Source: Chaenocephalus aceratus
Lineage: Eukaryota > Chordata > Actinopteri > Perciformes > Channichthyidae
NCBI GenBank assembly: GCA_023974075.1
Contig: CM043800.1
Location: 6,973,453 to 7,037,452, forward strand
Length of the DNA: 64,000 nt
Direction: 5' to 3'
The translations under genes and the position numbers were made by a program. Positions 35,190 to 45,912 of this stretch are shown piece after piece (positions within the stretch are counted from its first letter, which is position 1; the number at the start of each line of letters is the position of its first letter). The notes beneath the pieces are model-generated. The model searched no databases, was not told the origin of the DNA, and saw only the letters and a list, made by a program, of their open reading frames with translations.

Positions 35190-37060
35190 TTCTGTCCAAG
35201 GACGCAATCAACCCAGTAAGACCCTCTGCTTAGCCAGGGGGTTCTACTCGGCATACTTTCTCGTGAGCAAGAAAGTCGGCGGATTTCGCCCGATCTTGGA
35301 CCTCAGAGGAATCAACAGATTCCTGAAGGTGCTGCCATTCTATATGCTGACTACTGCATACGCACAGGTGGAGTGGTTCTCAACCGAGGGATGCCTACTT
35401 CCACGTGGGCCGGGCAAGAGGGTGCCTTATATTCAGTTCCTCCGGCCCTTGGGCAGACTGGCAGCTGCCTCGGCCGCTGGGCCCTTAGGCCCGCTGTCGT
35501 TGCGTCCCATGCAGATGTGGCTGAACAGCCTTCACTTGGACGTCAAGTGGCACAGGGAAGTCAGGGTGTCGCAGCATTGCTCCACTCTCCGTCACGCTGG
35601 AGGGGCCCATCTCCTGGTAGGCGTGGATTCATCTTCCTATTACACACACATGCATTTCCAAACATTTGGACTACCTATGTTGCAAATGTATTATCTTTTC
35701 AATTTACACACGGCATCTATTGCACGTCTGTCCGTCCTGGGAGAGGGATCCCTCCTCTGTTGCTCTCCCTGAGGTTTCTCCCATTTTTCCCTTTAAACTG
35801 GGGTTTTCTCTGGAAGTTTTTCCTTGTACGATGTGAGGGTCTAAGGACAGAGGGTGTCGTATTGTCATACTCATATTCTGTACACACTGTGAAGACCACT
35901 GAGACAAATGTAACATTTGTGATATTGGGCTATATAAATAAACATTGATTGATTGATTGATTGATTGATAGGCGTGCCCATGGGCGCCATCCCATCCCGC
36001 CAGGAGACCATCACCATAGGTGCATGTCTCTCAGGGTGGGGTGCAGTGCGGCAGGGCAGGACCGTTCAGGGTCAGCGGTCTGCCCAGCAGAGTGCGCGCC
36101 AGGTCAACGTGCTAGAGCTTCGGGCCGTGCAGCTTGCACTCACGCACTTTCTACCCCAACTGGGGGGCAAGCATGTGCGTGTTCCTTGGGGACAGCATGT
36201 ACATTGTTGCTTAGACAACAGTCCCTTCTAGATAGTGGACGTTCTCACTCCACTCTGAATTTATGTGGCTGCGATTCTGCCCGACATGTTCGGGTCGACG
36301 GCGCCACGGCGGGGTGCCACAGGTCGGTGTCCCTCTTTATGAGAGGGGCTTTACGGCAGTGTCCCCCTTGCACCCCGAGGGCTCCGGCGTGGGACCTGCC
36401 CTTGCTGCCGGATGCCCTATCATCTCCTCCCTTCGAGCCCCTGGCCCAGGTGGGGCTTAGGTGGCTGCCCACAAAGGCAGCATTTCTGCTTGCCATAGCC
36501 TCAGGGAAGCGAGTCGGGGAGGTGCATGTCCTCTCCATAAACAATACATGCCAGAGGTGAGACTCTCAGGCGTTGCACTTTGGGCAAATGTGGCATTTCC
36601 GCCCGGGGTCCTTCCACAAACCCACTTCAATCAGCCTGCCCAGCTGGCACGCTTTGACATTCAGGAGTACGGCATGTCGAAGTTGCTGTGCCCTGGGGGT
36701 GCCCAAAGGGCGTATATCAAGGCTACTGCCTGTATACGGCAGGAGGAGCAACTCTTGATTTTGCCCTGGCGGCACTAAAGGAGGTTAGGCCCTCTAACCA
36801 GTGGCTGCCCCACTGGGTTGTCGATACCATCTCACAGGCTTACGGGGCCAGTGGCCGCCCCCTGCCATCAGGCTGAGATGCCACTCTACAAGGAGCATCT
36901 CAACATATTGGGGTGCCCCTGGAGACCATCTGCGCCGCGGCGTCTTCTGGCACATTCTCCAGTTGTCATTAGGTCAATGTCGCCACTCCCCATTCTTTGG
37001 GCGTGGTCCTTTTGCCGAGCTCCGCTGCTTCCAGTGGTGAGCAAGGGCTTGGATTATTCA
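35190..37060 (+). pseudogene. DIRS RT, RNase H and tyrosine recombinase remnant
   Basis: RT: FYSAYFLVSKKVGGFRPILD (about 35243) and DAYFHV (about 35387), then a jump to the RNase H connection with most of the RT missing. RNase H: ACLSGWGAV (about 36024), where the first catalytic Asp (normally in TDA) reads Gly. Recombinase: SGKRVGEVHVLS (about 36504), HSTRSIST (about 36883) with HxxR kept, and at the expected nucleophile Tyr position CAT (His), about 36975. Many frameshifts. An L2 tail (35626-35968) is inserted in it. Confidence 0.7.
35626..35968 (+). mobile_element. L2-like LINE tail with 8 bp target duplication
   Basis: TAGGCGTG is duplicated at 35618-35625 and 35969-35976; ends in (GATT)n. 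Removing it rejoins the DIRS frame as Val-Gly-Val-Pro-Met. Same family as the longer copy at 39461-41013. Confidence 0.92.
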
Positions 37061-38022
37061 TGACATTGTTGGTATAAGTCATCCAGTGCTAAAGCACCGC
37101 CTCTGGCGGTCAGTAGGGACGAAATAGAACGATAGTTACGGCTGTAACTACGGTTCTATGAGTCCCGGATGACCGCCAGAGTTCCCTGTCACTCAGAATT
37201 ATTGTGTGCTCGCGAGAAGATTCGGGGAACAGATCCTCTGACGACACCGGCTGATATAGCCGGTGTCACGTGGGTCACAGGTGACTTTGTTGTTATTGGT
37301 ACTCGAGCTGCGCATGCGCGCGATGGACATATCCAGTGCTAAAGCACCGCCTCTGGCGGTCATCCGGGACTCATAGAACCGTAGTTACAGCCGTAACTAT
37401 CGTTATATTTAAAAACATGTTAGAAGGCCTCACAAAATACTTTAATGCAAATTCAAATGTAAATGTGAAGGAATGTGTGTATAACAAAATACATCGGTGA
37501 TAAATGAAACCGGAAACTGACGTAGGCAAGATCCTCAGCTCGATGATTGGATGGTTTAGCCGCAATGCATGCTGGGATTTGGGGTTTATGTGATGTGAAA
37601 TCTGAAAATGTTTTTTAAAAACAAAATAAAACTTTATTCCGAGTGTGCTTGCTTTTCTCTTTGAAAGTCATCACATCACAGCATTGTAATACATGGTTCG
37701 ACTGCATTAAATATTACATATCTGCCGTAGTTCTCTATTTATAGAGCCCTGCTGAGAAGACTTCTAGACAAACAGGAAGAACTGCCGCCAAAACTGAAAA
37801 CGTGGATCATAAATATATAAGCAATTAAACAACATCTTACATTTCTTTTCACACAATACGTCTCCTTGCAGTATCAACACTAATTTGGCTGACTTTTATA
37901 TTTGATCCAATTGGTAGATAGGCTGTATTTACACCATAACGGTGCAGAGCTGATAGAAAGGGACACCTGGTGGTTAAAGCATGTTATTGAATTTTATTAT
38001 TTTATTATTAGATATTAATAGG

Positions 38023-38629
38023 ATCCCTATAAAGTATATTCATTACTCGTTATTCTCTACTAATAGTTAATTAAAGACTGTGTTGTCACAACAGACTGTA
38101 TATAATGACTAGTTTCCACACCCCTTTCAAGATTTTCTAAGCTAAGGTTTATTGACATATATTATACACAACTACGGTGTAGTTATGCAATGAATGAAAA
38201 ACTTGGGTCGCAGGTTCCTCAACAGTGCATTACAAGACATCTATCAATATTGTGTGTATACCACCACCATTAAACTGTCATTCTGCACATTTCTTATACT
38301 ATCTACATACATGTTATACGAGTATAATACAGTATAATATCAGTTTAATAATAAACAAATAATAAACAAATAAGTGCTTAAACATAGTTAACATTGCAGG
38401 AAAGCAATTATATTAAGTACTTTGTCAGGCTTAATATGTATCTGTAGATACAAATGTCACTGTGTGTGCTGTGTGCTCTGCATGTGTGACCATTAAAGAG
38501 GGTTTCATCCCTCCATATTCTTCTTCGATACCCCCAAAGCTTTTTTCTTATTCAAAAGAAGACCTTAACCTAAAGTACTCTTTAATGTTTGAATTAAGCC
38601 TTATTAGTTTGTCTGTTTTGCTCATCCTC
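38023..38629. other. Loop of the long-inverted-repeat element
   Basis: Unique AT-rich sequence between the two arms. At about 38460-38520 it holds a stretch (CTGTGTGTGCTGTGTGCTCT...) that matches the DIRS 5' region at about 30157-30207, a small unexplained fragment. Confidence 0.6.
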
Positions 38630-39460
38630 CTATTAATATCTAACAATACATAATACAATTCAATAACGTGCTTTACCCACCAGGTGTCCCTTTCTATCAG
38701 CTCTGCACCGTTATGGTGTAAATACAGCCTATCTACCAATTGGATCAAATATAAAAGTCAGCCGAATTAGTGTTGATACTGCAAGGAGACGTATTGTGGG
38801 AAAAGAAATGTAAGATGTCGTTTAATTGCTTATATATTTATGATCTACGTCACGTTTTCAGTTTTGGCGGCAGTTCTTCCTGCTTGTCCAGAAGTCTTCT
38901 CAGCAGGGCTCTATACATAGAGAACTACGGCAGATATGTAATACTTAAAGGGGACCTATCATGCAAAATGCACCTTTGTACGTCTTTTATACATGAATAT
39001 GTGTCCTCGGTGTTCCAGGGAACTCACCAAGTGTCAGAAAACACAACCCTCTCTATTTTCCTCCTTCGCCAAATCTCTAAAAAAGGGGCTGCAACGGATC
39101 TGAAAAAAACGGATCCACATTCCAATACTTTTCTACGTCACAAAGAAGTGCTCCGCTTATTGGTCAACTCTCCACCTATCAGGGGAATGAGCCACGGCCA
39201 CGTGCATTGCCAAACCTCTCGGCAGGCTAAATAATCAACACCCCAGTCACATCTGTGTTTTTGCCTGCTCTTGCCAGGATGTCTAAGCCAGTTAAACGTT
39301 GTGCTGTTGTTGGCTGCAAGACTCGGGACAGGGGACTGCATGCAATGCCATCAGTGGAAAAAGAAATGAATCTGTGGCTAGACTTCATTTACAAGGGACA
39401 TGTGCCAGAAGACCACGGAAGATTTCTGTTTGTGTGTTCCAAACATTTTACCACGGACAT

Positions 39461-41013
39461 CAATCAATCAATCAATGTTTATTTATATAGCCCAATATCA
39501 CAAATGTTACATTTGTCTCAGTGGTCTTCACAGTGTGTACAGAATATCAGTATGACAATACAACACCCTCTGTCCTTAGACCCTCACATCGTACAAGGAA
39601 AAACTTCCAAAGAAAACCCAGTTTAAAGGGAAAAATGGGAGAAACCTCAGGGAGAGCAACAGAGGAGGGATCCCTCTCCCAGGACGGACAGACGTGCAAT
39701 AGATGCCGTGTGTAAATTGAAAAGATAATACATTTGCAACATAGGTAGTCCAGATGTTTGGAAATGCATGTGTGTATAATAGGAAGATGAATCCACGAGG
39801 ATATCTATCCAGGACCTATGATCCAGGACCACAGCCACGACTCAAGATCCAGCGCTCGCGATCCAGGACACAGGACCGCAGGATCATCCATGACTCCGGA
39901 TCCCAGCGTATATAGACACCAAAAAGAAGGACATTTGGGGAAGCTGGGTTAATCGGAACATGAGAGTACACGGGTATAGACAGAGAGAAGGAAGAAGTAA
40001 GATGTCCCCCGACAAACTAAGCCTATATCAGCAAAACTAGGGGCTGAATCTAATCAGCCCTAACTATAAGCTTTATCAAAAAGGAAGGTCTTAAGCGCAC
40101 TCTTAAAAACGGATAGGGTGTCTGCCGCCCGAACACAAACTGGAAGCTGATTCCACAAATGTGGAGCTTGATAAGAAAAGGCTCTGGCTCCCATTGTACT
40201 TTTAGAGATTCTAGGAACAACCAACAACCCTGCATTCTTGGAACGCAATGCCCTAGTAGGACAGTAGGGTATAATGAGTTCTTTAAGGTAAGATGGCGCC
40301 TGCCCATTAAGGGCTTTGTAGGCGAGAAGAAGAATTTTAAATTCTATCCTGTGTTCTATAGGGAGCCAGTGTAAGGCAGCCAGAACAGGAGTAATGTGGT
40401 CCCTTTTCCTAACTCTGGTTAGTACACGAGCCGCAGCATTTTGAATCAGCTGAAGCGACTTGATTGACTTCTTGGTACTCCCTGATAATAAAGAGTTACA
40501 ATAATCCAGCCTAGAAGTAACAAATGCATGGACTAGTTTCTCTGCATCGTTTTGAGGCAAGATATGCCTGATTTTTGCAATGTTACGTAGATGGAAGTAG
40601 GCGGTCCTTGAAATTGATTTTATGTGGGCGTTAAAGGATAAATCCTGATCAAATATAACACCAAGATTCCTTACAGTCTCACTGGAGGCCAAATTAATGC
40701 CATCCATAGTTAGTATATCTTTAGATAATTTGTTTCGTAGATTCTTCGGGCCAAGTACAATAACTTCAGTTTTGGTCGTGTTTAACATCAAAAAGTTTAA
40801 GGTCATCCACGTTTTTAAGTCCTTAAGGCAGTCTTGAATTTTATTTAGATGATTAATTTCATCAGGCTTGATTGATAAATATAGTTGAGTATCATCCGCA
40901 TAACAATGAAAGTTTACAGAATGATTCCTTATAATATTGCCTAACGGAAGCATATATAATGTGAACAAAATAGGTCCGAGCATTGAGCCCTGTGGCACTC
41001 CATGGCTAACTTT
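39461..41013 (-). mobile_element. 5'-truncated L2-like LINE, minus strand
   Basis: GGACAT is duplicated at 39455-39460 and 41014-41019. The 3' end on the minus strand is (TTGA)n next to TATATAAATAAACATTG. Truncated within the RT. Confidence 0.92.
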
Positions 41014-41019
41014 GGACAT
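40060..41019 (-). CDS. L2 reverse transcriptase, C-terminal part, 319 codons
   Basis: Starts within motif B (HGVPQGSMLGPILFTLY), has catalytic YADDTQLYL (about residue 41), thumb (RNLGVIFDQDLSF) and the usual L2 C-terminal domain (LQLIQNAAARVLTRV, HWLPIEHRI, APHLWNQLP). Motif A is missing. The ATG at 41017-41019 comes from the target duplication, not from the LINE. Intact to the stop. Confidence 0.85.
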   Translation of the reverse strand: MSKVSHGVPQGSMLGPILFTLYMLPLGNIIRNHSVNFHCYADDTQLYLSIKPDEINHLNKIQDCLKDLKTWMTLNFLMLNTTKTEVIVLGPKNLRNKLSKDILTMDGINLASSETVRNLGVIFDQDLSFNAHIKSISRTAYFHLRNIAKIRHILPQNDAEKLVHAFVTSRLDYCNSLLSGSTKKSIKSLQLIQNAAARVLTRVRKRDHITPVLAALHWLPIEHRIEFKILLLAYKALNGQAPSYLKELIIPYCPTRALRSKNAGLLVVPRISKSTMGARAFSYQAPHLWNQLPVCVRAADTLSVFKSALKTFLFDKAYS

Positions 41020-42019
41020 GTTTATTAACTTCTCTCAAGTCCAACACGGATATGCCTCCAAACTAATGCTAAACCCGGGATCAATACCAACCATCCGGGA
41101 CCAGGCCAGTGAGGACACATCCAATTTTGAAGCTGTAAGTTTTTATTTAGCGGTGTTTTTCCTGATAAAGCTATCTCTAGCTTGTAGCATGTAGCTTCGC
41201 CGCATCAATGTCGCCTCAAACACAAATAGTAATCGGTTAGGTGTTTATATATTTTTGTAGCATTTTATTTTGTACGCTCCGCAGTCTTTGCTTTGTCATT
41301 TGAATTATCAGGCATTTGCTAACATGTTCAGACATACTGCCGTAATGGCGATCTGTGTGAAGGCTGTAAAGCCATGCCCTAGGCGATAACACAAGTATTT
41401 ATTCTCCTATTTATTAGTATTTTGTATCCTCTACAATCATATTGAGTAAGTTATAATAACAAACATAATCTTCTGTAGGCAAGTGCCGTTTTTTCCAGCG
41501 TTATATGTAAACGCTTTTGTGATTGTAGTCTGTAAGAACGATCAGATATCATCGATCTGTAAGCTAAGCTACGCTACGCTAATGAGACATGCCGTGTTTT
41601 GCAGCGTTATATGTAAAAGCTTTTGTGTGTTTACTTGTTTGCGCACATGAATATAAATGGGGGTGTGTGTTAGGATACAACACTGTGTATGTATGCGAGG
41701 GGACACACACACCACGAGTAAAACTGAGCTAAAGCCCCGTCGGGCTGTTGTTGTTGACAAGGCCTTACCTCTAGCAACAGGCTAATTAGTGGCTAGCACG
41801 CATTACAGTCAGTCTACTGAGCTCAGCCCCTCTCCAACACATCACCTGCATTGAGTCAGAAACACAGCATGCACGTTACGGTTCAAAACTAACTCAGATT
41901 GGAAAAGGCTAAGCAAAGAACTTTGCTAAATAGAGAGCTTTGCTAAGAAGTTTCAGTTTTTTACATGCATATACTAATCTAAACCACATTTTTTGTTGTG
42001 CTTTTTTTTACCATTGCAC

Positions 42020-42265
42020 AGCCCTACGTGGCCAACTTGATGGACCTCATCTTCGACCAAGTCTTTGTGGACCCTGCACCATTATGAGCGACCTGACAGG
42101 GAGGAGGTCATCGCCGGGTATGCTACACGGTTCAATTTGGCTGCTGTCTGAACCCAACATCGACATTTCACGGATCAGGAAACTCCCTGCGTATCCTGAG
42201 GACAACGCAGGCCGGAATCACCACTCTGATCCTGCGTCCAAGGAAGCCCCAGCACCAGCTCACAA
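42020..42265 (+). pseudogene. Possible second exon of the THAP element
   Basis: After TTGCACAG at about 42022, reads PYVANLMDLIFDQVFVDPAP, then stops; nearby frames give EVIAGYATRFNLA. Looks like a second exon with a small deletion. No known domain recognised. Confidence 0.4.
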
Positions 42266-44340
42266 AGCTTCTGTAAAAATATTTAGTGTCATTTATACAA
42301 AATACAAGTAGGCTACATTTAGTTTATGGGTTTTTTTAACCGTTGATTTTGACAATAAAGTTCCAAGTTGATATCAAAATGTGTCGTGATTATTCATGTT
42401 TGGATGGGTAAAGAATATTCTGATTTCAAAAGCATAAGGTTGTGTGTGTGTGGACCTTTTTGTCGTACACATGGGTGTGTTATGCCATTGCTGTGTAGTA
42501 TATAATAGTACAATGACGTCGTGGCGCAATTTGCACAAATAAGTCAATAACTGAGCTTTTAAAAACACATGAAACTACACACATTGCTGACAACTGAGGT
42601 GTTGTTGGAGTTATACTTTTTATCATCCTAAGTTATTCAACTTTCCAACGGTTGTTGCAGGATGTTGGAAGAAAAGGACTGTAAACTATTAAACGCAATG
42701 AGGCCATTGTATATATGCTGAAAATATGAATGTCTCCCTTTATAAATATATATATATCGCTGTTTTTGCAGTTACAAACTGTACACATTGCATTCTTGCT
42801 AATTAGCCAAAATATGAACGGAATAAGGAGCAAGCATCGTAACAGAGTAAAATAAATAGGGACAACAGCTTGTCAGCTAACTATTCAGAAACGTCCTGCT
42901 GCAACCGAGATTTTTGCACCTCCACCAAAACCTCCGCTGCTTCAGGGTCAGTTTCTGGATCAAATTGATAGTATGCTTGAACACATGTATTGCTCTGAGA
43001 TGACATGTTTATTCGACACTCGTAATCACAGCAAGCATGGTAACGTGACTCTCGCCGGCTCATGCCTGCTCTTCTGCAGGGGGGCGTGGTCAGCTGCTGC
43101 TCAGAATTTTCAAAGACGGGCTTGGAATAAAGCGAAAATGAGCGAAACGAGGCATGTCTAAAAAATGATCTGTTTGGTATTTTGAAAAATAAAATGTATA
43201 AATATACCTTATATAGGTATGGTCATACACTATATCATTTAAATATAGCATGATAGGTCTCCTTTAATGCAGCCGAACCATGTATTACAATGCTGTTATG
43301 TGATGACTTTCAAAGAGAAAAGCAAGCACACTCGGAATAAAGTTTTATTTTGTTTTTAAAAAACGTTTTCAGATTTCACATCACATAAACCCTAAATCCC
43401 AGCATGCATTGCGGCTAAACCATCCAATCATCGAGCTGAGGATCTTGCCTACGTCAGTTTCCGGTTTCATTTATCACCGATGTATTTTGTTATACACACA
43501 TTCCTTCACATGTACATTTTAATTTGCATTAAAGTATTTCGTGAGGCCTTCCAACATGTTTTTAAATATAACTACGGTTGTAGTTGAAGAGTTTGTAAAT
43601 TAACATGAACCGAAGCTGTTGCCTGGCAACTCATTCGCACAACGTCACGTCCGTTAATTCCACATCCACACCAGATCTACACGCATGGATTAACATCGAT
43701 TTACTACATTAATGTAGCCTTTGTTTCTGCTAAAAGAGGTGTCGACCAGCTGGGGTAACAAGAAAATTGGCGTAATCGAGTGTAACTATTAAAAAATAAA
43801 TCATTATTATATTAATATTGACAATAACAACCGACCGTCGGGGTAGCATTTGCTTGGCATGTCCGGTTATTTCTCCAATGGTTAACAATACCGTGTAACT
43901 GTCACGTTTGAAGGGATGAAATCGTCACATGGTCACATCTTGCCGTGATATCGGGTTGAAAATATAATACCAATTGGGGATATTTATCTCCCACTCTTTC
44001 ACTTTTTCTGACATTTTCAACCCCAAACATGTAATTAATGTCTCTGTGTAGTGAACTACTGCAATCTGAAAGCCTGTACATTATTTATATCACACTTTAT
44101 CAGTTGAAAAATGCAGGAAATGACTTTTTTAATGCAGTATTTTCTGATTTATGGTGCAACACAAAGATATTTTGCTCTGTGCAAACCTTTGACTAATATG
44201 TCAACAACATGAAACAAGAATATGAACCTGGCTTTATCCAATGTTCACACAATAGTTCTACATCCTGACACATCCTTCATTGTCTCAACTGAAAGAGGAC
44301 CAGAAACACATTAAAAATATAATAAAATGTAGAGACTTTG

Positions 44341-45260
44341 TTGTTTTTTATGTTAGAGGCAGAGCTGGAGTATGACGGGGGATCAACACCAATCTCCCGG
44401 GGGGAGGTCACTGAGGTCGTCAAACAACTCCACTGTGGCAAAGCCCCGGGGGTGGATGAGATCCGCCCAGAAATGCTGAAGGCTCTGGGTGTTGAGGGAC
44501 TGTCATGGTTGACACGTCTCATCAACGTTGCGTGGAAGTCGGAAACAGTACCGAAGGAGTGGCAGACCGGGGTGGTGGTTCCCCTTTTCAAAAAGGGGAA
44601 TCAGAGGGTGTGTGCCAATTACAGAGGCATCACACTACTAAGCCTCCCCGGGAAAGTTTACACTAAGGTACTCGAAAGGAGGGTCAGGCCGATTGTCGAA
44701 CCTCAGATTGAGGAGGAACAATGCGGATTCCGTCCTGGTCGTGGAATGGAGGGGGCCTGGGAGTACGCTTATCCGGTCTACATGTGTTTTGTGGACTTGG
44801 AGAAGGCGTATGACCGAGTTCCCAGGGAGTTACTGTGGGAGGTGCTGTGGGAGTATGGGGTGAGGGGGTCTCTACTCAGGGCCATCCAATCTCTGTACTC
44901 CCAAAGCGAGAGCTGTGTCCGGGTCTTCGGCAGTACGTTGGACCCATTTCCGGTGAGGGTTGGCCTCGGCCAGGGCTGCGCTTTGTCACTGTAAGGGAAA
45001 CTTCTGTGTAGCAATGCAGTGGCCACCTGGGCGCCTCCCTAGGGAGGTGTTCCAGGCACGTCCAGCTGGGAAGAGACCAAGGGGGAGACCTAGGACCAGG
45101 TGGAGGGATTATATCTCTTCGCTGGCCTGGGAGCGCCTTGGGATCCCCCAGTCAGAGCTGGTTGATGTGGCCAGGGAAAGGAACGTTTGGGGCTCTCTGC
45201 TGGAACTGCTACCCCCGCGACCCGACCACGGATAAGCGGGAGAAGATGGATGGATGGATG
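44341..45260 (+). mobile_element. RTE-type (Rex3-like) LINE fragment
   Basis: GACTTTG is duplicated at 44334-44340 and 45261-45267; ends in (ATGG)n after GATAAGCGGGAGAAGATGG. 5'-truncated. Confidence 0.9.
44350..45235 (+). pseudogene. RTE reverse transcriptase with internal deletion
   Basis: RT from fingers (GKAPGVDEIRPEML, NYRGITLLSLPGKVY) through motif A (FVDLEKAYDRVP) to motif B (GLGQGCALSL), where it stops. A second frame (about 44990-45235) gives the C-terminus (GRPRTRWRDYISSLAW ... LLPPRPDHG). The catalytic YADD and thumb are deleted between, and the VDQLFTL segment near motif A is shortened. Confidence 0.85.
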
Positions 45261-45752
45261 GACTTTGGGATATTTATCTCCATTCTTTTACTTTTCGGGC
45301 ATTTTTTACAGACCAAACATGTCGTTGATGTCACTGTTTACCAAACTACCACTTTTTCTGAAAAATGCATAGACTTATGCAATATATGTTAAATACATGG
45401 TTTATACATGTAATTACTGGGGTTCCATTCCTTCTGATTACCTAATTTGGGCGTGCACATTTGCCGCACGCAAACCTACCTCTTTTGGATTTGGAAAGGT
45501 TGGCATGTATGCACCAACGGTGTTTCAGGGCCGGTTCGGAGCTGGAGCTTGAAAAGCACCGGGTTTACCTGTTCACACCGCAGCGGAGCAGCCTCTTACT
45601 GTAGCTCCGGAATCCGGTTCGTTTCAAGCACCAAACATTTTTCCGGCTAGAGCAAAAGCACCGCTTACGTCGAGGTGGGGGCAGGGGCAGGGGCGGGATC
45701 AACTCCTGAACAACAACAAAAAGCCAGCGTTTTATCCAGTTTGTACACACCG

Positions 45753-45912
45753 ATGGAGAAACTTACCAAGCAGCAGTGGTCCATTGAAGAGACCAGCTAC
45801 CTACTGGGAATCTAATCTTCCGAAGAGGTAAAGAGGAAGCTGGAGCACAATCGGCCATTGTTGTTGTTGTAGGTGTTAGCTGTGAGGAGTTTCCGCTCCG
45901 TTTGGCTTTATG
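45753..45912 (+). pseudogene. Myb/SANT-like fragment of a Harbinger-type element
   Basis: MEKLTKQQWSIEETSYLLGI, stop, then SSEEVKRKLEHNR in frame: the W...EET..LL pattern of the SANT-like partner protein of Harbinger transposons. Surrounded by GGTTCGGAGCTGGAGC-type repeat. Short and broken. Confidence 0.35.

Larger units (their letters stand above)
28944..37401 (+). mobile_element. DIRS1-like retrotransposon inserted in the left arm
   Basis: Gag, RT, RNase H and tyrosine recombinase remnants in order, with inverted terminal repeats: GACCGCCAGAGGCGGTGCTT at about 28969 and its complement twice near the right end (about 37094, 37335). The intact right arm of the host element gives the empty site CCGTAGTTATATT; here it reads CCGTAGTT ... 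GTTATATT, so the element is bordered by the trinucleotide GTT and no longer duplication. That agrees with recombinase-mediated insertion. Confidence 0.85.
39279..41134 (+). pseudogene. THAP-domain exon, split by an L2
   Basis: MSKPVKRCAVVGCKTRDRGL ... LWLDFIYKGH ... FVCSKHFTTD: the C2CH THAP zinc-binding layout (Cys-x4-Cys, about 60 residues, Cys-x2-His-Phe). The L2 (39461-41013) interrupts after Thr-Asp; beyond it the frame resumes as FINFSQVQHGYASKLML to donor GCT|GTAAGT at 41135. Without the L2 the exon is open from start to donor. Confidence 0.75.
38949..43263 (+). mobile_element. Kolobok/T2-like element with THAP gene, TTAA target
   Basis: Flanked by TTAA (38945-38948 and 43264-43267). 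Ends AGGGGACCTATCATGC / GCATGATAGGTCTCCT, so the junction reads TTAAAGGGG, matching the TTAAAGGRR ends of T2/Kolobok elements. It encodes a THAP domain, known in Kolobok transposases. About 1.55 kb is an inserted L2. Confidence 0.8.
28526..43958. mobile_element. Long-terminal-inverted-repeat (foldback-like) element, now 15.4 kb
   Basis: Ends CAACCCGATATCACGG / CCGTGATATCGGGTTG, with AAAATATA duplicated at 28518-28525 and 43959-43966. Each arm is about 1 kb: left 28526-28943 plus 37402-38022, right 38630-38948 plus 43264-43958, around a loop of about 600 bp. A DIRS element splits the left arm and a Kolobok-like element the right arm. The arms are highly similar. MULE or hAT origin is possible; not assigned. 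Confidence 0.88.
24825..45510. mobile_element. Outer DNA transposon enclosing a nested stack
   Basis: Left end ATACCTGCCAACC, right end the complement of ATACATGCCAACC (12 of 13 match). Flanks are ACACCAAC (24817-24824) and GCACCAAC (45511-45518), 7 of 8 identical. Subtracting the insertions leaves only about 1.1 kb (24825-25130, 28438-28517, 43967-44333, 45268-45510), so the original was a small non-autonomous element. An 8 bp duplication fits hAT and a few other superfamilies; class not assigned. Confidence 0.7.

Noticed and set aside
38949..43263. piggyBac element because of the TTAA target
   Set aside because: Ends match the T2/Kolobok pattern TTAAAGGRR and the ORF is a THAP domain, not a piggyBac transposase; not fully excluded.
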